Source: CAWIUB01 sp963839175
GTDB taxonomy: Bacteria; Actinomycetota; Actinomycetes; Mycobacteriales; Jatrophihabitantaceae
Assembly (NCBI GenBank): GCA_963839175.1
Contig: CAWIUB010000002.1
Span: 1 to 64,000 of the forward strand
DNA: 64,000 nt
Direction of reading: 5' to 3'
Shown here: one piece after another, positions 1 through 8,353 of the stretch
Layout of the letters: every line of letters starts with the position of its first letter
Numbering within the stretch: position 1 is the first letter of the stretch
Notes under the pieces: generated by a model
What the model saw: the letters and a program-made list of their open reading frames with translations, nothing else
Databases searched by the model: none
Told to the model about the DNA's origin: nothing
Made by a program: the position numbers and the translations under genes

Positions 1-360
1 TTGCCTCGCGCAACGAGCCGGCTTGCCATGTCTGTGAAGCCGATGCTGGTCGACGCCGCGTGTGGTGCCCGGCGTTCTGCTACGGCGGGTGAGGGATTTG
101 CTGGGTTAAGGCTCCGGAATCTGCTCGGTTAGCGCCTCCAGGGTCGGATCGTCGCGCTCGAAGCCAAGGCCGCCGAGACGGTGACGGCACATGATTTTCC
201 GGCGACTGGTGCAGGTCGTGATCGACTCGGCACGGACTTCGTCCAGGGCTTCGTCTCCCCCTCGGACGCAACATCCTGCGCTTCGGCGACCGCATGACCG
301 CTATTCCGTTGGGACTGCTGTGGACCGCCGCCGTGTGACTGCACAGGCGCCAAGGTCGCA
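1..360. other. Stretch without a supportable gene
   Basis: I see no gene here that I can defend. On the minus strand an open frame of about 65 codons closes with TAA at 108..106 and has an internal ATG at 192, but it shows no domain I recognise and may be the tail of a decayed gene. A 19-bp segment at 38..56 recurs exactly at 488..506 inside the peroxidase gene, so a small duplication of that gene is possible. Confidence 0.4.
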
Positions 361-1254
361 TCAAGCCTCGCCGAGCGCCTCGACAGACGGGATGACGTAG
401 TAGGCGCCGGTGAGTGGCCTGGTGTAACGGGTGAGAGCATCGCGGATGCCATCCTCCGCGCCAGCCATCCGGCGCAGCATGCGGTCGAGCCGATGCTGGT
501 CGACGCTGAAGCCGATGAACATCGTCCCGTGCTCGCTGACCGTGCCGTAGGGCGTGTTACGGCGGAAGATGTCGAGCTCTGCGCCGTCCTCCACGACAAC
601 GGTGCGCGCGACGTGCGAGTCGACCGGCTTGGGGTCGAGCTCGATGCTGTCCGCCTTGGTGCGGCCCATCGTGTGTTCTTGCGCCGCGACGTCGAGCGCG
701 GTCCAGGCGTCGAAGTCGTGCGCCCATTGCTGGACGAGCAGCACGCTGAACCCGTCGTCGCTGAGCACTACTGACGCAGCGTTGGCCAGCGGCGGGTTCT
801 CCGTGCCGTCCTCGAATCCGGTCAGGTCGCGGCTGTGCCGATAGGACCAGCCGCTGACCTCGCTGGCCAGGCTCGCGACCGGCCGCAACGTGGCGATGAC
901 CTCAGCGGCAACGTCGAAGACCAGATCTTGCGCCGCGCCCGCGATCCAGATCCACACGTCGTGCTGCGTTGCCGGCATGGTGAAACCGTCGGGCCCGGCG
1001 ATCGGTTCCTCGAATCCGCGCACCTCGGGCCGCGCGGTGGCCACGTGGCCCCACAGCTCGGGCCGGAAGCCGACGACGAAGTTCACCCCGCCGACCGTGC
1101 TGTGCGGCTCGTCCACCGCGGCGACTGCTGCAACCAGCGCACGCGGGTCGGCCTGCCCCGCGCGGTCGAACTCCAGGTAACAGTGCGCGGACGTGCCCAC
1201 CGCGAAGATCCCCACCTGTGCCGTCGCCACGGACGTCACCCTAACGGGCCGCAT
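361..1254 (-). CDS. DyP-type heme peroxidase
   Basis: The 297-residue product is a dye-decolorizing peroxidase of the YfeX-like type, a heme enzyme that uses H2O2 to oxidise bulky substrates. The signature GFEDGTENP lies at residues 146-154, with the distal Asp at 149; His214 in VDSHVAR fits the proximal heme ligand and Arg231 in FRRNTPYG fits the distal Arg. The length is normal for the family. No signal peptide is visible, so it should be cytoplasmic or packaged; no encapsulin gene lies nearby. It is divergent from the alkylation-repair genes, with only 54 bp between the two starts. The substrate is unknown. Confidence 0.93.
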   Translation of the reverse strand: MRPVRVTSVATAQVGIFAVGTSAHCYLEFDRAGQADPRALVAAVAAVDEPHSTVGGVNFVVGFRPELWGHVATARPEVRGFEEPIAGPDGFTMPATQHDVWIWIAGAAQDLVFDVAAEVIATLRPVASLASEVSGWSYRHSRDLTGFEDGTENPPLANAASVVLSDDGFSVLLVQQWAHDFDAWTALDVAAQEHTMGRTKADSIELDPKPVDSHVARTVVVEDGAELDIFRRNTPYGTVSEHGTMFIGFSVDQHRLDRMLRRMAGAEDGIRDALTRYTRPLTGAYYVIPSVEALGEA

Positions 1255-1308
1255 CGTCGTGTCCGAAAACCGCCAGTCATTGTCACTTGGCCCGTGCAGA
1301 CTGGGTGC

Positions 1309-2739
1309 ATGGTCGTACCCGACGCAGACACCTGCTACCGCGTCGTGCAGGGTCGCGATGCCCGCTTCGACGGGTGGTTCTTCGTCGCCGTCCGCACGAC
1401 GGGCATCTACTGCCGCCCCTCTTGCCCGGCGGTGACACCGCAGCGGAAGAACGTGTCGTTCTTCCCGTCGTCAGCCGCCGCACAACGCGCCGGGTACCGC
1501 GCATGCAAGCGGTGCCGCCCGGACGCCTCGCCCGGCTCGCCCGACTGGGACGTCCGCGGCGACCTCGCCGGACGGGCACTGCGGCTCATCCGCGACGGCG
1601 AGGTGGACCGTTCCGGCGTGCCGGGCTTGGCGCGACGGCTGGGCTACTCCGACCGGCAGATCCACCGCACGCTCATGGCCGAGGTTGGCGCCGGTCCGCT
1701 GGCGCTCGCCCGGGCTCAGCGGGCGCAGACAGCTCGGATCTTGCTCGAGACGACCGATGTGCCAGCAACCGATGTGGCATTCGCCGCCGGCTTCGCCAGC
1801 GTTCGTCAGTTCAACGACACAATCCGCGAGGTCTTCGCCACGACGCCCAGTGGACTGCGGGCGAACCGGCGGGCCGACGGTCCGTCCACTCCTGGCCAGC
1901 TCGAGCTACGGCTGCCGTTCCGCGAGCCGATGGATCTGGAGACGGCGCTGGATTTCCTTGCCGCGCGGGCGATTCCGGGCGTCGAGTCGTACGAGGACGG
2001 GGTCTGCCGGCGGGCCCTGCGGCTCCCCGGCGGGCCGGCTCTGATCGAGGTGCAGCCAAGCGGCGGCGCGTATCTGCACTGCCGGGTCCGGCTGACCGAC
2101 CAGCGCGATCTGGCGGCAGTCGTGGCGCGGACCCGCCGCCTGCTCGACCTGGACGCCGACCCGGTGGCCGTCGACGCGGCATTCGGCGCCGACCCGGGAT
2201 TGGCTGCCCTGGTCGCCAAGCGTCCCGGACTGCGTTCGCCCGGCTCAGTCGACGGATTCGAGACGGCCGTAAGGGCGGTCGTTGGCCAGCAGATCTCGGT
2301 ACGCGGCACCCGCACGTTGCTTGGCCGGATCGCCGCAGAACATGGATCGGTGGCTTTCGAGGACGAGCCGTGGTTGCTGTTCCCGTCGGCGGCGCAGTTC
2401 GCGCAGATCGACCCAGCCACGTTGCCGATGCCGCGCAAGCGAGCCGAGACGTTGCAGGCGGTGGCACGTTTGCTGGCCCGCGAGACGCTTGCCCTCGATC
2501 CCGGCGCCGATCGAGCGGAGACCCGGGCCGCGCTGCTGGCAATTCCGGGCATCGGCACCTGGACGGCCGACTACCTGCTCATGCGCGCGATCGGCGACCC
2601 CGACGTGCTGCTCGATTCCGACCTGGGCGTCCGCAGGGCGGCATCCGAACTCGATCTGGACCTCACCGTGGCGGCGCGCCATTGGGCGCCGTGGCGGTCC
2701 TATGCGACCCACCAATTGTGGGCAAACCTGAAAGGCTGA
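1309..2739 (+). CDS. alkA: Ada-AlkA fusion: methylphosphotriester sensor, AraC-type regulator and 3-methyladenine DNA glycosylase
   Basis: The 476-residue product joins three units. The N-terminal Ada zinc domain has Cys35, Cys39, Cys66 and Cys69; Cys35 in the IYCRPSC motif is the expected methyl acceptor from DNA phosphotriesters. An AraC-type helix-turn-helix spans about residues 85-185. An AlkA-type glycosylase follows, with the helix-hairpin-helix IPGIGTWTADYL and an Asp in LLDSDLGVRR matching the catalytic position. The start is the ATG at 1309, where similarity begins; the open frame runs further upstream antisense to the peroxidase gene. ogt follows after 5 nt, the same order as in mycobacteria. 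In this family methylation of the sensor Cys switches on the repair operon. Confidence 0.95.
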   Translation: MVVPDADTCYRVVQGRDARFDGWFFVAVRTTGIYCRPSCPAVTPQRKNVSFFPSSAAAQRAGYRACKRCRPDASPGSPDWDVRGDLAGRALRLIRDGEVDRSGVPGLARRLGYSDRQIHRTLMAEVGAGPLALARAQRAQTARILLETTDVPATDVAFAAGFASVRQFNDTIREVFATTPSGLRANRRADGPSTPGQLELRLPFREPMDLETALDFLAARAIPGVESYEDGVCRRALRLPGGPALIEVQPSGGAYLHCRVRLTDQRDLAAVVARTRRLLDLDADPVAVDAAFGADPGLAALVAKRPGLRSPGSVDGFETAVRAVVGQQISVRGTRTLLGRIAAEHGSVAFEDEPWLLFPSAAQFAQIDPATLPMPRKRAETLQAVARLLARETLALDPGADRAETRAALLAIPGIGTWTADYLLMRAIGDPDVLLDSDLGVRRAASELDLDLTVAARHWAPWRSYATHQLWANLKG

Positions 2740-2744
2740 CACTC

Positions 2745-3236
2745 ATGCAATACACGTTCATCGATTCCCCACTCGGCGAATTGCTGGCGGTGCGTAACGA
2801 CGATGGGCTCGCCGGGCTCTACCTGCCGACCGGCAAGCGTCCGCAGCGTCCCGACCCGGGCTGGGTACGTGACGACACGGCGTTTGAGGACGTCCGTACC
2901 CAGCTGGCCGAGTACTTCGCCGGCGACCGGCAGGCGTTCGACCTGCCGCTCGCCGCGTCCGGCACGGCGTTCCAGCAGCAGGTCTGGACGGCATTGCGCG
3001 AGATCTCATACGGCCAGACCACCAGCTACGGCAAGATCGCGGCCTCGATCGGACTCCCCGACGCGGCCCGGGCCGTCGGCGTCGCCAACGGGCAGAACCC
3101 GCTGCCGATCATCGTCCCGTGCCACCGCGTCATCGGCGCGGACGGATCGCTCACTGGCTACGGAGGCGGCCTGGCCGCCAAGCGCTGGCTGCTCGACCAC
3201 GAGGCCAAGCACGCCGGGCTGACCCTGGGCATCTGA
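2745..3236 (+). CDS. ogt: Methylated-DNA--protein-cysteine S-methyltransferase
   Basis: The 163-residue product is a suicide O6-alkylguanine DNA methyltransferase. The active-site motif IVPCHRVIG has its acceptor cysteine at residue 126, preceded by the DNA-binding segment SYGKIAASIG and the usual RAVGVANGQNPLPI run. Length and domain order are normal for Ogt. It begins 5 nt after the ada-alkA stop and should be co-transcribed, so the pair repairs both N- and O-alkylated bases and phosphotriesters. Confidence 0.96.
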   Translation: MQYTFIDSPLGELLAVRNDDGLAGLYLPTGKRPQRPDPGWVRDDTAFEDVRTQLAEYFAGDRQAFDLPLAASGTAFQQQVWTALREISYGQTTSYGKIAASIGLPDAARAVGVANGQNPLPIIVPCHRVIGADGSLTGYGGGLAAKRWLLDHEAKHAGLTLGI

Positions 3237-3259
3237 GCCGGCATGGCACGATCGTGCGC

Positions 3260-5065
3260 ATGACCGAGCAGGCGACTCCCCCCCGGCAGCGCATCCTCGT
3301 CACCGGCGGGGCGGGCTTCATCGGCTCGCACCTGACCCGGCGGCTGCTCGAGCAGGGCCACGACGTGCTGGTGGCGGACAACTTCTACTCCAGCACCCGC
3401 GGCAACATCGTCGACCTGCTCGGCGAGCCGCGATTCGAGCTCGTCCGCCACGACATCACGTTCCCGCTCTACGTCGAGGTGGACCAGATCTACCACCTGG
3501 CCTGCCCCGCGTCGCCGATCTTCTACCAGCGCGACCCGGTGCAGACGACCAAGACGTCCGTGCATGGCTCGATCAACATGCTCGGCCTGGCCAAGCGCAC
3601 CAAGGCGCGCATCCTGCTGTCCTCGACGTCAGAGGTGTACGGCGATCCGCAGGTGCATCCGCAGGACGAGTCCTACTGGGGCCACGTGAACCCGATCGGG
3701 CCACGCTCCTGCTACGACGAAGGCAAACGGTGTGCCGAGACGCTGTTCTTCGACTACCGGCGCCAGCACGACATGCCCGTCAAGGTCGCCCGCATCTTCA
3801 ACACCTACGGGCCTGCCATGCGACCCGACGACGGCCGGGTCGTCTCAAGTTTCATCGTCCAGGCGCTGCGCGAGCAGCCGCTGACCGTCTTCGGCGACGG
3901 GTCGCAGACGCGTTCGTTCTGCTACGTCGACGACCTGGTCGACGGGTTGATCAGGCTGATGAACACCCCGCACGAGGTCACCGGTCCAATCAACCTCGGC
4001 AATCCCGGGGAGTTCACCATGCTGGAGCTCGCCACCAAGGTGATCGACCTGGTCGGCAGCGACTCAACGATCGAATACCAGCCGCTTCCCGCCGACGACC
4101 CGGTACAGCGCCGGCCCAACATCGACCAGGCCCGGGACGTCCTCGCCTGGAAGCCGACCGTTGAGCTGGACGAGGGCCTGGCCCGCACGATCGAGTACTT
4201 CTGCGACCTGATACGCGAGATGCTGCTGGCCGGGCACGGGATCACGGTCACCGCGCGGACTCGGGTAGTTGGTCAGCTGAGGGCGTGGACGGCGCACCGC
4301 ACGCGCCGGGTCGCGACTCGGACGGCTACGAAGAACCAGTTGCTCGGCCAGCTCGACCGGGCCTTCCCGGGACTGACGCTGGCGCTGCCGGACGTGCTGG
4401 GCACCAAGGTCGGCCGGCTGGTCGCCGAACAGTTCGCCGACCCGGCCCGGCTGGACGCATTGGGTCCGGCCCGGTTCGTGCGGTTCGCCGCAGCCCGCGG
4501 GGTGCAGGTCCGCCGCCCGCTCGCCGACTGGCTGGTCGCCGCCGCGCGCGACACGCTGCCCACCGCCGACGCTCTGGTCGCGCGCCGGGTCCTGGCCGCT
4601 GACCTGAGGCTGCTGCACGAGCTCGAGCAAGAGGTCACCGCTAGCGAGCAGGAACTGGCGATCCTGCTGCCCGACAGCCCGTTCGCCACGTTAACCAGCG
4701 TGCCCGGCTGGGGCGTGGTCCGCGCCGCGAACTACGCCGGCGCCCTCGGCGACCCGGACCGCTGGCCCGGCCCGGCGCAGATCTACCGCGCCTCCGGGCT
4801 GTCCCCGGCCCGGTACGAATCGGCCGGGCGGCGCCGCGACGGCGCGATCAGCCGCGAAGGCAGCGTGGAGCTGCGCCGCGCGTTGATCGATCTCGGTGTC
4901 GGGCTGTGGCTATGCGACCCCGCCGCCAAGGCCTACGCTGCCGGGCTGAAGGCCCGCGGCAAGAAAGGCGGCATCATCGCGTGCGCCCTGGCGCACCGCG
5001 CCACCAGCATCGCGCACGCCCTGGTCCGCGACCAGCGACCCTACGACCCCGGCCGCTGGGTCTGA
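3260..5065 (+). CDS. In-frame fusion: UDP-glucuronate decarboxylase (residues 1-318) plus the C-terminal part of an IS110-family transposase
   Basis: The 601-codon frame has two unrelated halves. Residues 1-318 form an essentially complete UDP-xylose synthase-like extended SDR enzyme: GGAGFIGSH (16-24) for NAD, SSTSEVYGD (121-129), the catalytic pair Tyr152/Lys156 in YDEGK, and the closing helix ending TIEYFCDLI. From about residue 319 the protein becomes an IS110/IS116 transposase: a basic helical region (RTATKNQLLGQLD), then the Tnp domain with LTSVPGWGVV, YRASGLSPARYESAG and the KGGIIACALAHRA tail. The N-terminal RuvC-like DEDD domain of the transposase is absent. The likely event is insertion or deletion that removed the enzyme's stop codon and the first part of the transposase. 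The decarboxylase may still work with a foreign 280-residue tail. Confidence 0.85.
   Translation: MTEQATPPRQRILVTGGAGFIGSHLTRRLLEQGHDVLVADNFYSSTRGNIVDLLGEPRFELVRHDITFPLYVEVDQIYHLACPASPIFYQRDPVQTTKTSVHGSINMLGLAKRTKARILLSSTSEVYGDPQVHPQDESYWGHVNPIGPRSCYDEGKRCAETLFFDYRRQHDMPVKVARIFNTYGPAMRPDDGRVVSSFIVQALREQPLTVFGDGSQTRSFCYVDDLVDGLIRLMNTPHEVTGPINLGNPGEFTMLELATKVIDLVGSDSTIEYQPLPADDPVQRRPNIDQARDVLAWKPTVELDEGLARTIEYFCDLIREMLLAGHGITVTARTRVVGQLRAWTAHRTRRVATRTATKNQLLGQLDRAFPGLTLALPDVLGTKVGRLVAEQFADPARLDALGPARFVRFAAARGVQVRRPLADWLVAAARDTLPTADALVARRVLAADLRLLHELEQEVTASEQELAILLPDSPFATLTSVPGWGVVRAANYAGALGDPDRWPGPAQIYRASGLSPARYESAGRRRDGAISREGSVELRRALIDLGVGLWLCDPAAKAYAAGLKARGKKGGIIACALAHRATSIAHALVRDQRPYDPGRWV
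4214..5065 (+). mobile_element. Truncated IS110-family insertion sequence, 3' part of transposase
   Basis: This is the transposase part of the fused frame. It retains the coiled basic linker and the Transposase_20 (Tnp) domain, including the serine in YESAG that sits where the catalytic Ser of IS110 enzymes lies. It lacks the roughly 150-180 residue DEDD domain, so it cannot recombine on its own. The left boundary is the point where similarity to the decarboxylase ends, about 4211-4216. The right end is not identifiable; sequence after 5065 shows no clear terminal feature. Confidence 0.8.
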
Positions 5066-5936
5066 AGCACACCTGGCCTTTCCTCGACCGCTGCCGTCAA
5101 CGCCGGGTGCGTGGGAGCGGTCAACGTGGAGCACCCGCAGGCCGCGTTCTGTGCGGGCGAGGACGAACGACGTTGACCGCGACGAGCACCGGCGTACAAA
5201 TCCGGCGGCGAGGAACGGCCCATCCAGACAGGAGTCCCTCTTCACAACCCCGACCGGCGGTGCCACGCTGGACGGGACGAGGGGCCGGATCAGACGCCGC
5301 AGCGGTTATGGCGCACCACGGTGACGCCGCTTCTAACTTGGCGCCCGGCCCTTCGCCATCCGCAGCCCGAACGACGCCAGATGACCCCGGACACGGAGGT
5401 CGAATACGTCAACGTGGGCGCAGGCACCCGACCCAGCCAACACACCACCGGCCAACATCAACATCAGCTCCGCAGCGCGGAGACGATGCCTCGCGCACCC
5501 CACGAGGACTTGACAGTCCTACAGCCAGCTAGATCACCACCAGGCGGGCGGGCTGGGTCCAGTCGGCGCAGAGTCGCCATCTTCCCGACGCTCGGCTGCC
5601 AATCCAGCTTGATCAAGAGACCGATTCTGTTACTCGTTGACCGAGGCGCTCTCTTGATCACAGAGGACGGACGGAGGACTGGCGTCCATAGACCTCGAAC
5701 CCCCAGGGGGCATCGGACGGCGGCGGTAGGTCTGGTCGGCCCGGTCGGTGCCGTGCCGCGTCACGACCTGCAATCCAGACATTCTCGACGACGCCGGTGC
5801 TCACAGCTTGATAGGTGTCAGCGAGTACCCCAAACGCCCACCAGTGCGTGAGGGACGGCACGCGGTGGGCACATCCGTCGCGACCGCTTGATGCTGTCAG
5901 TGTGTCAGAATTGATGGAGCATTGGGAGGATTAGCG
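5066..5936. other. Gene-poor spacer downstream of the IS110 remnant
   Basis: About 870 bp without a gene I can support. Short open frames on both strands have compositions typical of chance GC-rich frames and match no domain. The only structured element is the inverted repeat at 5610..5660. The sequence could contain the decayed right flank of the insertion sequence. Confidence 0.5.
5610..5660. terminator. Perfect 11-bp inverted repeat with GATCA core
   Basis: The arms TGATCAAGAGA (5610-5620) and TCTCTTGATCA (5650-5660) are perfectly complementary and enclose 29 nt. No U-tract follows, which is common for high-GC terminators. It resembles the hairpin at 12349..12400 in arm sequence and spacing. 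It stands in a gene-poor area, so what it would terminate is unclear. Confidence 0.45.
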
Positions 5937-6131
5937 ATGAGCGACGGCACGGATTACTCGGACCTGCTGCCCGGTCCTCAGCATGTCTCGGCTGAGGAGC
6001 TGGCGCGTCAGCAGGGCGTGCGCCCGATCACATCGGTTGATGATCTTCGCGCCGACCTGTTCGACTCTGACGATGAGCTAGACGAATTCCTCGCTGACGT
6101 GCGCACATCCCGTCAAGCCAATCTTGCGTAG
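5937..6131 (+). CDS. VapB-like antitoxin
   Basis: The 64-residue acidic protein (SAEELARQQG, ITSVDDLRADLF, ELDEFLADV) matches a family of small actinobacterial antitoxins that precede PIN-domain toxins. The ATG at 5937 is chosen because GGAGGA lies 6 nt upstream; a TTG at 5922 is in frame but would place the Shine-Dalgarno sequence inside the gene. The PIN gene starts 4 nt after the stop. Confidence 0.75.
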   Translation: MSDGTDYSDLLPGPQHVSAEELARQQGVRPITSVDDLRADLFDSDDELDEFLADVRTSRQANLA

Positions 6132-6135
6132 GCGT

Positions 6136-6540
6136 ATGGACGGACTTGTCCTCCACACAGACGTCGCATCGTCAAGCATCCGTGGTCGCCTGCCGGCGTG
6201 GCTAGCGGGGTACCTCGCCGGTCGTACGACGTTCGTCACCTTCGTGACGGTCGGTGAGCTGGTGAAGTGGGCCGAGGTCTACCGGTGGGGCCTCCGGAAG
6301 CGAACCGGCCTCGTGGAGTGGTTGGGCCGGAGCGTCATCCTGCCTTACGACGCGCGGGTGGCGTATCGATGGGGAGCGCTGTCGGGTGCTGCTCACCGGC
6401 GAGGACGGCCGAGGCCACAGAACGACAGTTGGGTCGCCGGGTGCTGCTTGATCGAGGACCTGCCGCTGGCAACGTTGAACGTCAAGGACTATGCCGACTT
6501 CGTCGAGCATCATGGGCTGCGCCTGGTCACCGATTCGTAG
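6136..6540 (+). CDS. PIN-domain (VapC-like) ribonuclease toxin with first catalytic Asp replaced by His
   Basis: The 134-residue protein has the layout of a VapC PIN toxin: an N-terminal strand, FVTVGELVKWAE with the conserved Glu, and RPRPQNDSWVAGCCL with the third acidic residue, then LATLNVKDYADF. The first metal-binding position, normally Asp in the LDTDV motif, reads VLHTDV here (His7, codon CAC; GAC would give Asp). In PIN nucleases that residue binds Mg2+, so activity is probably lost or weak. The ATG at 6136 follows the antitoxin stop by 4 nt; a TTG at 6124 overlapping the antitoxin is an alternative. Confidence 0.8.
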   Translation: MDGLVLHTDVASSSIRGRLPAWLAGYLAGRTTFVTFVTVGELVKWAEVYRWGLRKRTGLVEWLGRSVILPYDARVAYRWGALSGAAHRRGRPRPQNDSWVAGCCLIEDLPLATLNVKDYADFVEHHGLRLVTDS

Positions 6541-6576
6541 TCGCCGCCCATACCCTCGCAGCTGCCGATTTCAGCT

Positions 6577-6790
6577 GTGCTCTCCGTCCGGTTCAATCCC
6601 GATGAGCTCGCTGCCGTCCGGGCATACGCCGAGGAGCACGGAGTGCCAGCTTCGACTGTCGTCCGTGGATTCGTCCTGCGAGCTCAGACACGGCCTCGAG
6701 GCAAGCGAGCCGCTCGAACTCGTCCGGGCGGCGCAAGCCGATCTCGAGCGGGTCGAGCGGGTATTGCGCGCCACTCACGGAGCCGCCTGA
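6577..6790 (+). pseudogene. Frameshifted ribbon-helix-helix antitoxin relic
   Basis: One frame gives LSVRFNPDELAAVRAYAEEHG and VPASTVVRGFVL, a typical ribbon-helix-helix start. The next frame continues with RHGLEASEPLELVRAAQADL and ends ...RVLRATHGAA at the stop at 6790. The two pieces join if one base is added or removed at about 6683-6690. No toxin partner is adjacent. It may be a solitary antitoxin relic of the toxin-antitoxin island beginning at 5937. Confidence 0.7.
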
Positions 6791-6797
6791 GTCTCAA

Positions 6798-7400
6798 TCA
6801 CTCGTTGAACTCGTTCTGCGCGGCCTCGAGGCCCTTGGCGATGAGCGCCTCGACGGCGTCGGCGGCGCGGTCGACCAGGAACGGCAGCTCCTTGCGCTCG
6901 GACACGGTGAACTCCCGCAGCACGAAGTCGGCCGGATCCTGTCGCCCCGGTGGCCGGCCGATGCCGAACCGAACCCGCAGGTACTCCCGGCTGCCGAGCG
7001 CCGCCGTGGCGGAGCGCAGCCCGTTGTGGCCGCCGTCGCCGCCACCGCGTTTGAGCCGCAGCGTGCCGAACGGCAGGTCGAGGTCGTCGTGCACCGTCAC
7101 CAGCCGGTCGAGCGAGACCTTGTAGAACCGGGAAATGGCCACCACCGGACCGCCTGATTCGTTCATGTACGACTTTGGCTTGGCCAGCACGACCGGCTCA
7201 CCGGACAGCCGCGTCTCGACCACGTCGCAGCGGCCGCGGTGCGCCTTAAAGCGGCCGCCAACCCGCGCGGCGAGCAGCTCGACGACCGCGAACCCGACGT
7301 TGTGCCGGGTCGCCGCGTAGCGCGGCCCCGGATTGCCCAGCCCGACGACCAGCCACCGCTGCTGCGCCTGCTGCGAGTTGCTCGACCCCGGTGATCCCAT
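6798..7400 (-). CDS. pth: Peptidyl-tRNA hydrolase
   Basis: The 200-residue enzyme cleaves peptidyl-tRNA that drops off the ribosome. It shows VVGLGNPGPRYAATRHN, with general-base His33, the substrate-binding SYMNESG, and HDDLDLPFG followed by GGGDGGHNGLRS. The ATG at 7400 is preferred over a TTG at 7445; an upstream Shine-Dalgarno sequence is weak for both. It lies 78 bp downstream of rplY, the standard actinobacterial order. Confidence 0.94.
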   Translation of the reverse strand: MGSPGSSNSQQAQQRWLVVGLGNPGPRYAATRHNVGFAVVELLAARVGGRFKAHRGRCDVVETRLSGEPVVLAKPKSYMNESGGPVVAISRFYKVSLDRLVTVHDDLDLPFGTLRLKRGGGDGGHNGLRSATAALGSREYLRVRFGIGRPPGRQDPADFVLREFTVSERKELPFLVDRAADAVEALIAKGLEAAQNEFNE

Positions 7401-7432
7401 GGCGCGCGGACGGTCGAACAAGTCGGGAAGAT

Positions 7433-7480
7433 ACGCGGTCGGCAAGCTACGCGGTCGGCAAGCTACGGGGTCGGCACGCT
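7433..7480. repeat. Three tandem copies of a 16-bp unit
   Basis: The unit ACGCGGTCGGCAAGCT occurs at 7433-7448 and 7449-7464 without change and at 7465-7480 with two substitutions. It fills the space between rplY and pth and its last copy overlaps the rplY stop codon. It looks like a small slippage array. Confidence 0.85.
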
Positions 7481-8165
7481 ACTCGGTGGGCGTCTCGCCC
7501 GCGGTCGGCGCCGCCTCGGTCGGCGCTGCCTCGACCGCCTCCGGCTTCTCCTCCACGATGCCCAGCTCTTCGGCCGCCTCGGCCGTCTCGGCCTCGAGCT
7601 CCTCGGCGGTCGGGGCCTCCTGGATGAGCAGCAGCACCTGCTCCGGGTCACCGGCCAGCACCGATCCTTCGGGCAGGGTGAGGTCCGCCGCCGTGATGTG
7701 CGAGCCGATCGCCAGGCCGGCGATGCTGACCTCGATCGCAGACGGCAGGCTGGTTGCCTCCGCCTCGATGCTCACACTCGTGTTCTCTTGGGCGAGCAGG
7801 CCGCCGGAAACGATCTCGCCCACGACCGCCAGCGGCACGTCGATGGTGACCTTCTCGCCGCGCCGCACGGCCAGCAGGTCGACGTGCTCGTAGATGCCCT
7901 TGATCGGGTGGCGCTGGATCGCCTTCGGGATCGCCAGCTGTTCGCCGCCGTCGATCTCGAGGGTGAGCAGCACGTTCGCACCACCGTGACGCAGCGCGTT
8001 GCCGAACTCGCGCGCCGGCAGCGACACATGCCGCGTCTTGGCGCCATGGCCGTAGACGACGGCGGGCACCAAGCCTGCGCGGCGGGTGCGGCGGGCACCG
8101 CCCTTGCCGAACTCGGTGCGCGGTTCGGCGGATAGACGGACCTCGGACACGACGTTGCTCCTCAT
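7479..8165 (-). CDS. rplY: Large ribosomal subunit protein bL25, general stress protein Ctc
   Basis: The 228-residue protein has the 5S-rRNA-binding L25 domain in the first 95 residues (EVRLSAEPRTEFGKGGARR, VPAVVYGHGAKTRHVSL), the second beta domain typical of the long CTC/TL5 form, and an acidic alanine-rich tail of about 45 residues. The tail is disordered in most long L25 proteins. Divergent ispE starts 188 bp away and pth follows in the same direction. Confidence 0.95.
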   Translation of the reverse strand: MRSNVVSEVRLSAEPRTEFGKGGARRTRRAGLVPAVVYGHGAKTRHVSLPAREFGNALRHGGANVLLTLEIDGGEQLAIPKAIQRHPIKGIYEHVDLLAVRRGEKVTIDVPLAVVGEIVSGGLLAQENTSVSIEAEATSLPSAIEVSIAGLAIGSHITAADLTLPEGSVLAGDPEQVLLLIQEAPTAEELEAETAEAAEELGIVEEKPEAVEAAPTEAAPTAGETPTE

Positions 8166-8353
8166 GTGCTCGTTCGACTCATGGCCGTTGGACGGACTCG
8201 CGAATGCCGCTCCGTCGAGTCGCGATAGGCGCGCACCGAACAGACGGCACCGCGTCGATCACGGATCGTGCCGATCCCTCGCCGGGGCAACCCGATTAGC
8301 TTACCGGGCGCTGCCGCCACCGTCGAAACGCCGACGCTGGTTACGCTCGCTCA

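Noticed and set aside
38..506. 19-bp exact repeat at 38-56 and 488-506 as a duplicated peroxidase end
   Set aside because: Flanking sequence does not extend the match, so a duplicated gene cannot be supported.
5321..5851. 176-codon open frame in the spacer after the IS110 remnant
   Set aside because: No domain, no Shine-Dalgarno sequence, chance-like composition.
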